A program made the translations under genes and the position numbers. The notes beneath the pieces are model-generated. The model did not search any database. It saw only the letters and a program-made list of their open reading frames with translations, and was not told where the DNA came from. Positions 13,556-24,381 of a stretch of DNA of 64,000 bases are shown here, one piece after another. Source of the stretch: Pseudocercospora fijiensis CIRAD86 (Eukaryota; Ascomycota; Dothideomycetes; Mycosphaerellales; Mycosphaerellaceae); assembly GCF_000340215.1 (NCBI RefSeq), contig NW_006921540.1, positions 2,355,486-2,419,485 on the forward strand, read 5' to 3'. How positions within the stretch are numbered: position 1 is the stretch's first letter; every line of letters begins with the position of its first letter.

Positions 13556-13938
13556 TAGACCCCGTAGTAGTCCGGGTTGGTTTGGTTTGGTTTGCTAAGC
13601 CGAAATTCTGGTTTGGTTTAGTTTAGTTTGCTAAGGAACCGGTGCACGGACCGGTTTGCCGGCCACGTGCCGGCCACGGACAAAAACCCAACCTAAAACA
13701 CGTCCAAACAGCCCGAAACACAGATGCAATCGTGTAGATAGGGCCCCCGGACCTAATCTGAGGTCGTCGTATGTCGTCGCATGTCGTCGCATGTCGTCGC
13801 AGTTTAGTCGGATGTTCTCGGAAACCGGCTTAGACTAGCGGGGTAAAAAACCAAACCGGAACCAAACCGGAGGGGTACCGCTAAGAAACCAAACTATATA
13901 CGTTCTATAGTTCGTAAACCGAACTACTACGGGGTCTA
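13556..13938 (+). mobile_element. hAT-type MITE, copy 2 (383 bp), inserted in ORF3 of gypsy A
   Basis: Terminal inverted repeats TAGACCCCGTAGTAG...CTACTACGGGGTCTA enclose 383 bp, flanked by a perfect 8-bp duplication aataaagg (13,548-13,555 and 13,939-13,946). Removing the element and one duplication restores the ORF3 frame. It contains three exact copies of the 10-mer atgtcgtcgc (13,771-13,800), while copy 1 has a shorter array there. It retains many CpA/TpG sites (for example in ccggccacgtgccggccac) that are TpA in copy 1, so it is either younger or escaped RIP. The short ORFs inside it are chance. Confidence 0.93.
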
Positions 13939-14682
13939 AATAAAGGAATAGAATTACGTTAAGGACAGGAAGTCTCGCGAGTAGTTATTAGAAGACGAGA
14001 GAGCCTTATACGACTACGCTATATCTATTACAAAGAAATTCCTCTAAGCCTATAACATCCTTCCTAAGGAAATTCGCGACGACATTATAGCCTATACTAA
14101 AGACAATATCGACTAGGATAACGAGAATTTAGAAGAATAGAACAGAAAGCTTACCGATATAGAGGACGTTATTAACTACGTACTAGAACTCTCCTATTTC
14201 TAGAATACAGACGGTATAGTTAAGGAAGACGTAGAATAGTCTACCCTTCGTCTACTATAGGCGATAGACGCGATCTAACGCTCTAATACTAAAGCTAATT
14301 CCGAGAAAGCCGCGATTCGGGCGATATAAGAATTGCTATAGGACTAGGCTACTAGACTTACTTACGACTCCCTTACGGACATTATAGCCGAGCTCGCTAG
14401 ATTAATCTAGTTAGGAAAAGAGGAAAACTACGCCTATATCGGCACATTTATCGCTACCGCCTTTAACGCCCTATACGTCCTATATAGGAAGAATGCTATT
14501 AGATTCCTAGAGCGCTAGGCAGCGGCTAAAGGCTTAGAATTAATAACCTAAAACTACTCGATTATAGCCGAGTAGGCGACGCGTAATACGCAAGTTATTA
14601 AAACCTAGACGGAGACTCTATAGTAGACGATAGTTAGTCTATTAAGCATAGTTAGCATACCTATACGAGAATACGACAGCAT

Positions 14683-14840
14683 TGTAAGTCTATTACATAT
14701 ATAGTCTACGTAGTCGCGGACATTTCGCGACTAGGGGATTTTATTACGAAGCTAGGAGGGAAGGGACACCTAGGCGGCTGCTACTAGCCGCTTTATAGGT
14801 ATACTTCCTCCGTAGCTAGATAGATATAATATAAATTAAC
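14683..14840 (+). repeat. Possible 3' LTR of gypsy element A
   Basis: A segment beginning TGTAAGTCTA and ending ATTAACA follows the end of ORF3 and contains a TATA-like run (ataatataaatt) near its end. Position, TG...CA ends and non-coding character fit a 3' LTR. The matching 5' LTR is outside the window, so neither boundary nor target duplication can be checked. Confidence 0.3.
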
Positions 14841-14879
14841 ACACTTTAAAACTACGTTTCGAACTATAATACAGTTAGT

Positions 14880-16620
14880 ACGGCGCTTATTCTTTTTTCG
14901 AAGGTTAGCCTATAGGGGTAGCGTTAGCTACTAAGAGGTGTTTCTTATATTTAGCGGAAGCACGATTAATCTAGGCCTAATCCCTCGGTTTATCGCATTA
15001 GCCTAGGAGATAGCTAGTACTATTATAGTAAAGCACTTCAATCCGGTTAGGAGATTGCCGTAGCTATTATTACTGCTATTATTAGTTAAGCGGTTAGTAT
15101 TATAGGGATACGAGCCCCTTCTACGACCCCTATCGCGGCCTCCTCTATATAGCCGCCGGCTACGGCCTCTTCTACGGTCGTTACTATTCCTATTATTAGC
15201 ATTATTGTCTTAGTAGGAACCTTGATTTCCTCTGCGGCTACGGTTGCTACGGTTAGTACTAGTTAGTCGGATCCTCGATTCTAGTCGTTACTAGAGCTAG
15301 ATAGCTCGTTCGGCTGTTTCTACTTCGACTATAAATTAAATGCGTATTAGGTTAGCTTGTTCGAATATACGGCGACGGTCTAATTCGAGGATAAGCTCCT
15401 ATCTAAGTTTTAGGCGTATCTCGGAAATCTATATAGAATTAGTCTTAGCCGGAAGGTTATCCTCGAGGGTCTTTAAATAGGCCTCGAATAAACGAGCCGA
15501 TTAATTAGTCTTTTACTTAGCCCGAAGATACTAGTCCTAAGTATGTTATTACCTTAGTATAGGGTTTCTAAGGGTATCTAGTATAATAGTTTTGTAGGTC
15601 TGCTACTAAATAGCGGTCTAATCGTCGAGGGAACTAAAATAGTTATCCTAGGTACGTTTTAGGTCGCTATTAATGTACTATATAGCGTAGACAACTAATA
15701 AATAGTCGTCTAGAAGAGCCCTCGGTGCGTTTCGTTAGTTAAGCTTATAGTCGCGTATATAGTCGTTATACTACTTACGACTAGAGCCGTTAAACACGGT
15801 ATAGTCCTTAAGTTTAGCATCCTTCTTTTAGACTAATAGTAAGGAAGGTCCTACTATTAGTTTAGTAGTAGTTATTAGGGCTTCCTAAAGGCGACGGAGC
15901 TCGAGGAGGTTATCCTTTAGCTATTGTTCTTAGCGTAGGGCAGTAAGCCTGTTTTAAGTGGCTTCTTAAAGTCTCCCTACTAGTTAAGAGCTAAAGGCTA
16001 GTTAGCTATATCGTCGATTAATAATATTGTTAAGAATGTCGTTAATAGGCAATTCTAGATTATTACCTAGAACTACAGGTTCTTTATTAATAGGCTCGGT
16101 ACTACTAGTATTGTTATTGCTAGCGCTGCTAGCGGCACCGCGGTTGTTGTTTCGTAATAAACCGGCTATTATAAGAGGCGACACTAATAATGTATTATTA
16201 GCCTCTAAGATACGGATATAGCGGAATTAGTAGATATCGGCCTAGTGCGATTAAATTAGTGTAATAGGCCGTATAGAAGGCCTTGCTTAATAATTAGTAC
16301 GGTTGTTTTAATAGAATAGTACGTATAGGTCCCGTTCTTCGGGCGTAATATAGTTAAATTAGTCTTATTCGTAGCTATACCGCTAAAAGCTTGAAATAAG
16401 GACTATCTAGCTACTACCCTTAAAGGGTAGATCGAATACTATATAAGAAGGGTATATTAGCAGGTAGATAGGGTAGTAGTAAGTATAGGTAGTATTCGAT
16501 AAGGAACTAGGAGAAGAGGGAGGAAGGCGGGCAAGTTAGCCTACTACTAAGCGCTAAGCCCTGCCTAAGGTATTAGGACCCTAGCTTTACTCGAGCCTAG
16601 TCACATACTAATTACGTATA
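14880..16620 (-). mobile_element. 5' fragment (LTR/leader plus gag) of a minus-strand LTR retrotransposon
   Basis: On the minus strand, an LTR/leader-like segment (about 16,620-16,330) contains a primer-binding-like stretch reading acgcccgaagaacgggacc near 16,350-16,330. A gag-like frame follows, the first part of which survives as a clean 60-codon run at 16,184-16,002 (Asn/Ser-rich). It continues through TAG stops to an Arg/Gly/Asn-rich part near 15,260-15,100 and a segment near 15,050-14,990 that looks like a damaged CCHC zinc knuckle. No pol follows: the fragment ends near 14,880 against gypsy A. Family (Ty1/copia or Ty3) cannot be decided. Confidence 0.5.
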
Positions 16621-16639
16621 ACCTCTTTAGTCCTAACAA

Positions 16640-17617
16640 TAATAAGGTCGAGAATATAGAGGTAGATAGTAAGGTAGGCGGATTGTATTATTTAAAGAAT
16701 AGAGAGATTAATAAGGGTCGATATAAGCTACTAACTAGTACCTCTTACTAGCGAATAGTTAACTTGCCTACAGAACTAAGTAACCTAAGTAACCTCTCGT
16801 TACTAGATAATATCTAATATCGCTTCTTCTTACTCTTCTAGACTAATAAGATTATAGACCGACTAGTTAAGTATACTAATAAGTATACTAGTAATAAACC
16901 GGATTTTAAAAAGGGCGACAAGATCGTCGTTTCTAGCTATCTATAGAAGCCGGTAGACAAGCTAATAATACGGATCTTCGTAGGTATTATTATCTATATA
17001 TCTGTAATCTAAATAGCCGATAAAAGCGACTACTAGAGAGACGATAGATACTAGCCGCTATATCCTATTATCGGTTATATAAGCGAGTAGCGCTTTAAAT
17101 AGATTAAGGCGGCTTTATAGTACCGGAATAATACGCTCTCGTTAAGTAGAAGAGGCCTACCTACCTAGACCTAGATATTACCGCTTACTAATATATTATA
17201 TAGCAAATTCCGCGAGGTAGTCGTATCTAGTACTAATATATCTATCGACGAGAGTATAATCCGTTTTACTAGTAAATCTAGATACGTTATTATAATACGA
17301 GGCAAGCTAATACTAATCGGATATTATATCTTTTACCTATACGAAGATAGGTATATATATTCCTTCTTATTCTCGAGCCCTTAGAAGGTATATAAATAGG
17401 AGGTAGAAGATCCGGATTCTATTACTTCGAGGGTCGCTAAGCGGCTAGTAGTAATACTAGAGGTTCTTATAGACGCTAAGAAGAAGGAGCGATAGAAGGA
17501 GAGTAATAAGAAGCGCCGCGAGCGCGAGTCTCGAGGGCTAGGCGGTATTAGTTATAGTAAATATACTAGATTATATTTAGTATAGAACGTAAGGAAGGAA
17601 AGTTATATAAGCGTAGC
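16640..17617 (+). pseudogene. piggyBac-like transposase, 5' half (RIP-degraded)
   Basis: The plus-strand frame from about 16,780 reads with TAG/TAA breaks as a piggyBac-type (DDE_Tnp_1_7) transposase. Visible marks are an N-terminal helical part with RIFVGIIIYISV near 16,974-17,010, GYISEQRFKQIKAAL near 17,075, and the first catalytic Asp block STNISIDESIIRF near 17,230-17,270, followed by GKLILIGYYIFYLYEDRYIYS. In the family this block is typically VDEsMxxFxGR. The half ends at the LINE insertion; its frame continues exactly at 22,514 once the LINE and one target duplication are removed. Ends of the whole transposon, with TTAA expected, were not found. Confidence 0.82.
17604..17617 (+). repeat. 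Target-site duplication (left) of the LINE
   Basis: The 14-mer tatataagcgtagc occurs here and again at 22,500-22,513, directly flanking the LINE. It is part of the piggyBac coding sequence. Confidence 0.9.
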
Positions 17618-17639
17618 AAAGAAGGGTTATACGAAAAAT

Positions 17640-18900
17640 GGCAGCGAACAATTAGAGACGAAGGGAAGATAGTTAAGAAGGAAGGGAGGACGAATAGAAA
17701 GCACTATATACTAGGGCAGAGGAGGTGCTAAAGGCAGAAGATAGAAGAACCCCTAAGAGGGCATATAGGATAATAATCTTAGAACTCCTAGGAGGACTAA
17801 AAGCAATCTATAACTAGGCAAGCTACGTAATTATAAAGGTAGCTAATACAGTCGCAGCAAAGATTACGAAGAAACAATAGGAGATAAGCCTAAACTACCG
17901 CACCTAGGCAGCAGTAGCTAGTTAGGAGGCGCTAAAACCCCCGAGGACAGTAGTTAGAGTCTATATTACGGACCTATAAGAGCAAAAGGAAATCTAAGGA
18001 CTTATAGGGAAAGAGATTGTAGAAAGAATTGCAGTTAAAGAGGTAATTAGGGCTAGGAACGAAGGTAAAGGGGTAATCAAGCTATTTATAGCACAAGAGT
18101 AGGATAAAAAGAAGCTAGAAATATAAAAAGAATGGACAACTAAGATAGGGAAAACAGCAAAGGTCTCCTAATAGCAATTTATAATTATAGCCTATAGTAT
18201 AACAAGGAGCTTTAAGGAAGAATAGGATATTAAGAGCCTATAGAGACAAAACTAAGCTATATACCTAGGCCTAAAGATCAAAAAAGTAGTATAGATTAAA
18301 AGGAAAATCGAAGAGACTAAGAAGCAGTCTTCCCTAATTATCTAGATAGGGAGTATAGAGCAAGCTAATATAGTGCTAGACTAGGGGTTGTTCTAGGACT
18401 TTAAAAGATTAGAAACAGAGATACATAGAAGCAACTATAGGATAATACAGTGCTTCAAATATTAATACTATAGACACTTAGCAGCTAAGTATACAAAGAC
18501 AACTAACACCTACTCCTATTATATAGGGGATTACTAGGTCAAAGAATACAAAGCATATAAGGGAGAAGTAAGATATGTATACTATACTAAAAGATACCCC
18601 TCTTAGGCGAAGGAATGCCTAGCAAGAATATAGGCAGCTAGGAAGGCAAAGGAAGCTAGAATCAATACACTAAAGAGATATACAATAAGCTAGGGCAGCT
18701 AGGTATAGAAGCAACCTAGCTAAGTACTACAAAAGAGGTCTAGGCAAGATAATAGGTTTATATTTAGGGCCTTACTAGCATAAGAGAGTCACTAGCAACT
18801 AGGGAGACTAAGATACCTTAACATTGTAGGAAAGGAAGCAGGGCAGACAAAGCTTAGTCAAATGTTAGTCTAAAGTAAGGGAAGACTAAAGGAAAACTTA
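17640..18900 (+). pseudogene. LINE ORF1 (gag-like, three CCHC zinc knuckles)
   Basis: A plus-strand frame starting near ATG 17,638 (first residues MAANN-like) is rich in Lys, Glu and Ala. It carries three successive degraded CCHC knuckles at about 18,453-18,620; the first reads CFKY*YYRHLAAKY, where the second and fourth Cys have become Tyr, a G-to-A change. Triple knuckles in ORF1 are typical of Tad1-like LINEs. Stops are mostly TAG. Confidence 0.75.
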
Positions 18901-18959
18901 TAGGGAAATAATATAGATAAAACCTAATAAACATTGCAATATTACTAAACATTATATAG

Positions 18960-21900
18960 TACAATGTTAATAAGAGCAAAGATAAGGTATAGAGGAGCTT
19001 CCTTTAAGCACTAAACCTAAAAGAACATTATATTATTGCAATCTAAGAGCCCTAGCTCAACCTATATATAAAGAGACTAGTAACAGTTAAAGACCTAAGA
19101 TACTACCCAATTATCTATAACTAGGGAGCCCTAAGGATATACATCTATATTAGCAAGGAGATAGATACAGAAACCTAGCAGGCTATACTATAGGAGGATA
19201 GGGACCTAATATTAGTTTAAGTAGAGACATCCTAAGGTACACTCTAAGTCTACTATATATACAACCTACTACTAGACTCAAGAAGCAGTACCTAACTAAA
19301 AACCCTAGAAAGACTACCTAAAGTTATCTAGGGGAATACCTACTAAATCCTACTTAGGGATTTCAACCTCTACTACCCCCTCTAGGGCTTAGACTTTACC
19401 CTAGCTTACCACTTCCTAGTAGGAAGACTAATTGATATATTAGAGAGGGAAGGAATAGAAATTGTTACCCTAAAGGGACTAATTACTTAGGAGGCAAGAG
19501 GAAGCAGCAGTATACTAGACCTATACTTTGCATTATATTAGATTAGGAATAGGATTACAAGATACAGGGTTAACTAGGAACTAGAAGAATCATTAGACTA
19601 CTTCCCGGTGCAGATTGAGCTAAATGTCTAAGCTAATTAGGAAAGGGAACTAGAGGAGAAGCTTAACTAGAAAGGTACCTAATAGGGTAGGATTAGGGAG
19701 GAACTAGAAAGGGACCTAAAACTAGAGGAACTCTTAACAAAGCACCTACTAAGGCTAGAGGATATTAATAAGGCAGTAGAAGAACTAATAGGAATCCTAA
19801 AACAGGTAGCTAGAAAGCATACCCTAGCAAAGAAACATTTACTATACTAGCAACTATACTAGACTAGTAAGTATATAAGGAAGGTTAAAGTAGCAAGGAA
19901 GGCTAGGAGGCAGTAGACACAAACCTATACCTAGGAAGCGTAGGACAACTATAATAAAGCCTGCTAGGAAAAGAAGATCTAGATTAAGAAAGACAAGATA
20001 TAAGAATAGAGATCTATAATAGGAATAATTATAAAGAAACTAGAGGAGATATAGAGGATAGCTAAATAGGTAAGGAGACCTAAACAGGACAAGGATATAC
20101 TACTACAATTCCCGGATATTATAGACTAATAAGGACAAATACAGACTATAATAGAAGGGAAAGTAAGAGCCCTAGGCTAACACTTCTTCTATAGAAAAGT
20201 ATAGGCAGACCTATTAGATATAAAGGAGAAAGAATAAGAGACTCTACTACTAGGTACACTAAGAGACACCTAGGTCAAACCCGAAACTATTAAAAGGATC
20301 CTAAAGAAAATTCTAGGTAATAAGGCACTAGGAGAAGACAAGATCTATAACAAACTTCTAAAAGTATACAGAAAGGGGCTAGCCCTAGCACTAGCTAATA
20401 TCTTTTTATAAAGCCTAGCACTAGGATACTACCTAAGACTATTTAGGAAGTCCCTAATAGTAGTGCTAAGGAAGCCCTAGAAGGAAGACTATATACAGCT
20501 CAAGGCCTATAGACTAATAGCCCTACTTAATATAATAGGCAAGGTGCTAGAAAAAATTATCGCTAAAAGGCTAATAACCTTTACCGAGGAAAGGAATATC
20601 CTTCCTAAAGGCTAGATAGGAGGAAGAAAGAAGAGGTCAATACTAATAGCTATAGAACTAATTACAGAATAGATCAAGTATATCTAGTACTATAGTTAAA
20701 ACTAGGTAGCAACCCTCCTCTCCCTTAATATCTTAGGAGCCTTTAATAATGTCTCCTATAAAAGGCTCCTATATATACTTAAACAGAAAGCTATACTAAA
20801 CTAGATAGTCTAATTTATCTAGTCCTTCCTATAGGAAAGATTAACACAGCTTATTCTAGGCAAATTCAAATTAGACCTAATGCTAACTAAAAAGGGAATC
20901 CCCTAAGGATTAACACTCTCCCTAATCCTCTTCCTTATCTTTATAGCAGACCTACTCCTACTCCTAGAATCAAAAAATATATTAGTATTAGGGTTTATAG
21001 ATAATACAAACATCCTAGCCTAGTCTAAGACAACAGAAACCAACTATAAGATCCTAGAAGAGAAGTACTAGGAGTATAAAAAATAGGCAAGGAGGCATAG
21101 AGCAAAATTCGCCCTAGAAAAGTACTAGCTTATCTACTTTAGTAAGGCTAAATCAACCTATAATATAAAGCAATCAATTACTATCTAAGGCTTTAAAACC
21201 CAACTATTAGTAGAGCTTAGGGTACTAGGGATCTAGCTAGATCCAAAACTGAATTAGGGACTACAAGTAAAGAAGGTAAAGCAGAGGGCAGATGCTAATA
21301 TACAATCTATTAATAGGCTTATAGCCTCTATATAGGGGGCTATATTCGAGAAAGCCAAAGTTATATACAAAGCAATTGTTAAGCTAGCAATACTATATAG
21401 AGTATAGATATAGATAGCCTAGGAGAAAACACTAAAGAGGATTAAGCAACTAGTTAGCAGGTCCTAAACCTAAAGCCTAAAGAAAATCCTAGAGGTATAT
21501 AAAACTATACTAACGAGGGTAGTGGAAATGGAATTAGGGATCCTACTAGTCAAATAATACTTTAAGGGACTAAGACACTAATATATAGCAAAGATAATAG
21601 AATACCTAGCCTAATAGACAATCTAAAAGGCACTAGAAAAGATAAAAGCCTAATGCATTAAGACTAGGAGGCGAGACAGACTATAAATAACTCCCTAGAA
21701 AGTTAAAGACCTAGAGCAATATAGAGTCTTAATAAAAGAAATGCTAGAGAAAGAGCTTTAGGGACCAAATATAAGGCTAAAGGAAGACAAGCTAAAGGGA
21801 GAGAAACAAAGCCTAGCAGAATTAATTGCTAGACACCTATAGGAGCAGGAATAGAACAAAACACAAGTCAGACTAGGAACCCTAAAGGCACTAATCAAAT

Positions 21901-22340
21901 TTAGTTAATACAACTACTAGCTCTATAAGGACCTAAACAGGGCCGAGGCAAGCCTAGCTATCTAAATCAGATCTGAACATATTAGACTTAGATCTTACCT
22001 GTTTAGAAGAAACGTCCTAGGAATTAAAAGCAGAGCTTGCTAATATAGCTACCAATCTCAGAACCCTAAGTATATGCTGCTAGTCTGCCCTTAATAGTTA
22101 GAAGGCAGAAGTAATTAGAGACTAAAAGCAATAGAAAGGGAATACGATAAGCTAATCTAGAGCAAAGAAGACCTAAAGAGGATAGTGAAGTAGATTATTA
22201 AACAGGGATTTATATAACAATTCGCACTAGCAAGGGAAACTAAGGAGTAGATAAGAAGGAGGGAAGAAGAGGGGGAAAGAAGGGCAGGGCAGTAGGCAAG
22301 GTAGTTAGAGGGTAACAACTATAACACTAGTATACCCTAG
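18960..22340 (+). pseudogene. LINE ORF2: AP-type endonuclease plus reverse transcriptase
   Basis: The C-terminal half of an exonuclease-endonuclease-phosphatase domain is visible at about 19,340-19,630: LLRDFNLYYPL (GDFN-like block) and SLDYFPVQIEL (SDHFP-like block). RT covers about 20,290-21,150, with SLIVVLRKP*KEDY, KAYRLIALLNIIGKVLEKI, a GIPQG block near 20,895 and the catalytic box FIDDTNI near 20,996-21,016. A C-terminal Cys/His motif appears near 22,035-22,100 (KYMLLVCP). No RNase H domain was recognised. Many TAG codons replace Gln/Trp, so it is inactive. Confidence 0.88.
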
Positions 22341-22499
22341 AGGAAGGAAAACAAGGAAACGAGGAAGATTAACACTTATAAATAGGACAGGAGGGAGGTT
22401 TTTACTAACTAAGTTAGTTTCCTACCTAAAACAATACATAGAAACAGACCTATATAGGCCGAAAGGCACTACAACAGGCAAATGAAATATCTATCTATC

Positions 22500-22513
22500 T
22501 ATATAAGCGTAGC
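22500..22513 (+). repeat. Target-site duplication (right) of the LINE
   Basis: Second copy of tatataagcgtagc. Its first bases overlap the ctat-repeat tail of the LINE, so the true duplication could be a few bases shorter. Confidence 0.88.
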
Positions 22514-23730
22514 CCGCGCGGACCGTCTATCCGAGATAACTAAAAGCCTAATTATATCGCCTACTATCTCGCTAAACGCTAAGCTAAGCTCTCTTTAGTA
22601 AGCTATTCTTCGACTAATCCTATAACTTCCTTTCTAATAGTACTTCTTCTATATATTTATAGACAACCTATTTAATAACGTGCTATTATTCGCGATCCTT
22701 CGATGTCTCGGTATTATAGCGACTAGAACGGTATAATCGAGTTTACTTTCGTAGCTATAGCGAGGCGCGACCTTCGAGAAATTAGGTATTTTAAAAAAAG
22801 ATAGTACTAGGTAGAAATCAATATACCTAGGGCTAAATCGTAAGACAATACGGTTTCCCTACGATACACTGCTTTATAAGGCAATATATAGTATAGTAGC
22901 GATTATCTAGTAGGATAGGAACCTCGTCTAATTCCTTATAATAGGCTATCGACCTTTCGAGAGAATACTACGGCTTCGTACCTACCCTTAAGCTAGAAAT
23001 AACGCCTATATCGATAAGTACGTACGACTATATTAGAATACCGACGGTAAATAAGAGATGTCTCTTCTAGAGGTCGCTGCCCTATATAACGACTATATAG
23101 GTAGCGTTAATACATATAACTAGCTACGCTATTATTACTCGATATAGTATAAGTTATAGAAGGGTTAGTACCCCTTATTCTATTTTCTACTTAACGCTAT
23201 TATTATTAACTTATTTATCCTTCTACGAGGTAATAAGAAGTAGACTAAGGACTAATAGTTTACTTACTAACGCGACTTCCGTATAGCGCTCGCCTAGTAA
23301 CTAGTCTAACTCGGTTAGTAAGAGATTAATAAGAAATAGGCTATAGAAGCGGCTATAAGGGCTTAGTATACGCTAACTCCCCCCCTACCTCGAAGTAATA
23401 GACAGTTTATCTCCGGCTATACCTATAATACTAGCGGCTCTTAATCTAAGCGCTATTAGCTTAAGAAGGGCAATAGCTTGCCTACGGCCGAAGAAGCACG
23501 TTATCTCGCTCGTAGTAGTAATGCTATATATAGCTCAAAGGCTATTCTTCTACGCTAGCGTTGCTATCTCTATAGGCTCGTACGGACCGCTTAGGGCTAT
23601 AAATAGTAGCCTTTCGATAAGAAGGACGAGCACTAGATAATATACGCTTATTAATACTATAGACCTATAGCCCTTTATAAGGCCTGCGATTTAATATAGT
23701 ATAACTAGCCTAATCTATAGCACTTCTTCG
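22514..23730 (+). pseudogene. piggyBac-like transposase, 3' half (RIP-degraded)
   Basis: The frame left open at 17,617 resumes here in phase. It shows the second catalytic Asp block IDNLFNNVLLFAILR near 22,660-22,705, a charged segment RGATFEKLGI, and the third block YNDYIGSVNTYN*LRYYYS near 23,085-23,150, matching the family's mGgVD-x-x-DQlr region with damage. A long basic C-terminal tail follows, with no clear intact Cys-rich finger. Stops are TAG/TAA at Gln/Trp positions. Together with 16,640-17,617 this makes one transposase of roughly 700 codons. Confidence 0.82.
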
Positions 23731-24376
23731 AGAACCTAAAGCGGCAAAGTAATACTTCTTCGAGCGCCGCTAGCGGTTAATAACTGTCGCTATTGTCTCT
23801 AAGTTTAACTCGTAGGCCGTACTTAAAGCATACTAGTATACTACTACTTTACGAGCGAGGCAACTATCTCTTCTAACCGACTAACCTTTAACTAGAGTGC
23901 CTTAAACTCCGCCCTCTTAATAACTATTACCTTACTTCGAGAGCCTTCTTCGGCGGAGCTAGTAACTACTATAGGCGACTCTCTAACCTCCTTCTTAACC
24001 TCCTTCTTAACCTCCTTCTTAACCTCCTTCTATAGGAGGTTTACGTCTACCCTTAAGTCCCTTACTACCTCTACGAGAAGGTTAACCTTCGCTATAAGCG
24101 GACTAATATTAAACTACTTCTTAAGTAGACTTAGCGGTTAGATTAGTGCTAGAAGTATACTATTACTAAGCTTATAGCGACTTAGTCGATAGCGTATATA
24201 AGATAGCTAAGACTCGGTTATTAGTAGCTAATTAATTATTAGAAGGTCTTAATCTACGGTTTGTTATCTATATACCTATCTCGGTAGCATACTTAGCGCC
24301 TCTATTGCCTTCTTCTATACCTTTACTTACGAAGGTTTACTATAAAACCTTTACTAGGAGACAACTTGTAAAGGTA
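23731..24376 (-). pseudogene. Minus-strand coiled-coil coding relic of unknown family
   Basis: Read on the minus strand, about 24,110-23,830 gives a nearly open frame with a heptad-like segment (EFKALQLKVSRLEEIVASL) preceded by four repeats of the tetrapeptide KEVK. The sequence is interrupted at its upstream side by the LTR element at 24,382. No family was recognised; it may be an accessory ORF of the piggyBac element or a separate fragment. Confidence 0.3.
23985..24032 (-). repeat. 12-bp tandem repeat (4 units)
   Basis: Four contiguous copies of aacctccttctt (last base varies) encode KEVK-type repeats on the minus strand, inside the coiled-coil relic. Confidence 0.85.
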
Positions 24377-24381
24377 TTAGC
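24377..24381. repeat. 5-bp target-site duplication (left) of gypsy element D
   Basis: ttagc directly precedes the left LTR and is found again at 38,140-38,144 directly after the right LTR. Five bp is the usual Ty3/gypsy duplication length. Confidence 0.9.

Larger units (their letters stand above)
9409..14700 (+). pseudogene. ORF3 of gypsy A: extra ~1,630-codon reading frame downstream of pol
   Basis: From ATG 9,409 one frame runs, interrupted only by TAG/TAA/TGA-type changes, to the MITE at 13,556. It resumes in phase after the MITE and one copy of its 8-bp duplication are removed, and ends near 14,700. In order: eleven 10-residue repeats (9,418-9,747); a duplicated acidic segment (offset 72 bp, from 9,801 and 9,873); a Lys/Arg-rich patch near 9,950; a large mixed helical region (10,000-11,750); a Lys/Ala-rich coiled coil (11,800-11,960); PKKRKV at 11,968-11,985, identical to the classic SV40-type nuclear localisation signal; a tandem 117-bp repeat; and a segment with LLYINDKTRKILYIG at about 12,979-13,023, weakly like a GIY-YIG motif. 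No family was recognised. It has no membrane segment, so it is unlike env. Confidence 0.65.
1..14845 (+). mobile_element. Giant Ty3/gypsy LTR retrotransposon A, left-truncated by the window, RIP-inactivated
   Basis: A plus-strand Ty3/gypsy element enters from the left edge. In order it shows a gag-like frame, a retropepsin-like segment, reverse transcriptase, RNase H, integrase, a chromodomain-like tail, then a very long third ORF. That order (RT before integrase) defines Ty3/gypsy, and the tail suggests a chromovirus. Every frame is interrupted by many TAG/TAA codons at places where Trp or Gln would be expected, the pattern left by RIP (CpA to TpA on either strand). Two MITEs sit inside it. 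The 5' LTR lies outside the window and the 3' end is only estimated, so total length is unknown but exceeds 14 kb including insertions. The right boundary is uncertain by about 100 bp. Confidence 0.85.
17618..22499 (+). mobile_element. Tad1-like LINE (non-LTR retrotransposon), 4,882 bp, apparently full length
   Basis: Flanked by a 14-bp target duplication and ending in a ctatctatct tail, typical of fungal Tad1-clade LINEs. It holds an ORF1 with zinc knuckles and an ORF2 with endonuclease, RT and a C-terminal Cys/His motif. Both ORFs contain many in-frame TAG codons. Unlike the gypsy elements around it, it has very few CpG dinucleotides and keeps many CpA, so its original composition or its mutational history differs. 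It is inserted in the same orientation as the piggyBac transposase it disrupts. Confidence 0.92.

Noticed and set aside
13656..13838. 60-codon plus-strand ORF in the MITE
   Set aside because: The element is non-coding with terminal repeats; the other copy does not preserve the frame.
16002..16221. Paired ORFs on both strands near 16.0-16.2 kb as host genes
   Set aside because: They lie within RIP-affected transposon sequence; the minus one is part of a gag-like frame, the plus one its shadow.
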